A stretch of 64,000 bases of DNA from Anodontia alba (lineage: Eukaryota > Mollusca > Bivalvia > Lucinida > Lucinidae), in assembly GCA_964016985.1 (NCBI GenBank), contig OZ024823.1, positions 25,198,095-25,262,094 on the forward strand, given 5' to 3'; not shown here. The text below holds more notes on this DNA, generated by a model that had not been told where the DNA came from, ran no database searches, and worked only from the letters and a program-made list of their open reading frames with translations. Positions within the stretch are counted from its first letter, which is position 1.

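Overview
The window is animal nuclear DNA, most likely from a bivalve mollusc. This is inferred from an intron-rich kinesin gene with GT-AG introns, degenerate non-LTR reverse transcriptases of a type common in molluscs, tRNA-derived SINEs, and a very dense population of short palindromic transposons (MITEs). I cannot fix the species. There are no bacterial-style genes, operons or CRISPR arrays.

Layout. Positions 1 to about 31,700 are gene-free and made of repeats: hairpin MITEs, three decayed LINE remnants (minus strand 1545-2460 and 10687-11845, plus strand 28895-30495), SINEs, microsatellites and an inverted minisatellite at 7917-8425. From 31,873 to beyond the right edge, the + strand carries the 5' part of a kinesin-3 motor gene, best matched to KIF16B (the sister family STARD9/KIF16A is the alternative). 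Fourteen exons join in phase to give residues 1-390: the whole motor domain (P-loop, switch I, switch II) and the neck. The stalk, FHA and any lipid-binding domain lie outside. A six-codon microexon is possible at 63967-63984. The introns (0.7 to 5.8 kb) are themselves packed with MITEs, SINEs and tandem-repeat elements.

Repeat families are named here for convenience. HP-A (about 280 bp, ends ACGAAAACACGCCTAT) and HP-B (about 190 bp) share a GTACTCRTTAGAA hairpin; every HP-A copy I found lies left of 27 kb and every HP-B copy right of 37 kb. HP-C (about 245 bp) begins GGGCCCAGTTGTTCAAA. HP-D, HP-E, HP-N and HP-V have different outer ends but share an inner hairpin with base GCAAACAGTG and an interchangeable apex. 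HP-F carries inverted GAGCCGCAACGT-type ends, HP-G is a short palindrome starting CATTCTACGTAAATC, HP-H has pogo-like ends CAGTCGACTCTCG with TA duplications, HP-M contains AATTCAGCAGACGACA, and HP-P carries a CTTTTAGAGTAGACC-type hairpin. A further class (54871, 60131, 42330, 58477, 53287) starts with a TAT-palindrome-ATATAG-like hairpin, is followed by a CCGTC-type microsatellite and tandem units, and in the clearest copies ends in a short hairpin plus CTAG.

The most notable structures are a four-deep transposon nest that nearly abuts exon 13 (54622-57051), the TAT-palindrome tandem-repeat elements, the interchangeable-apex hairpins, MITEs sitting 9-10 bp from splice donors, and an inverted repeat in intron 1 whose arms encode similar peptides. 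All assignments were made by reading the sequence; no alignment or database search was run.
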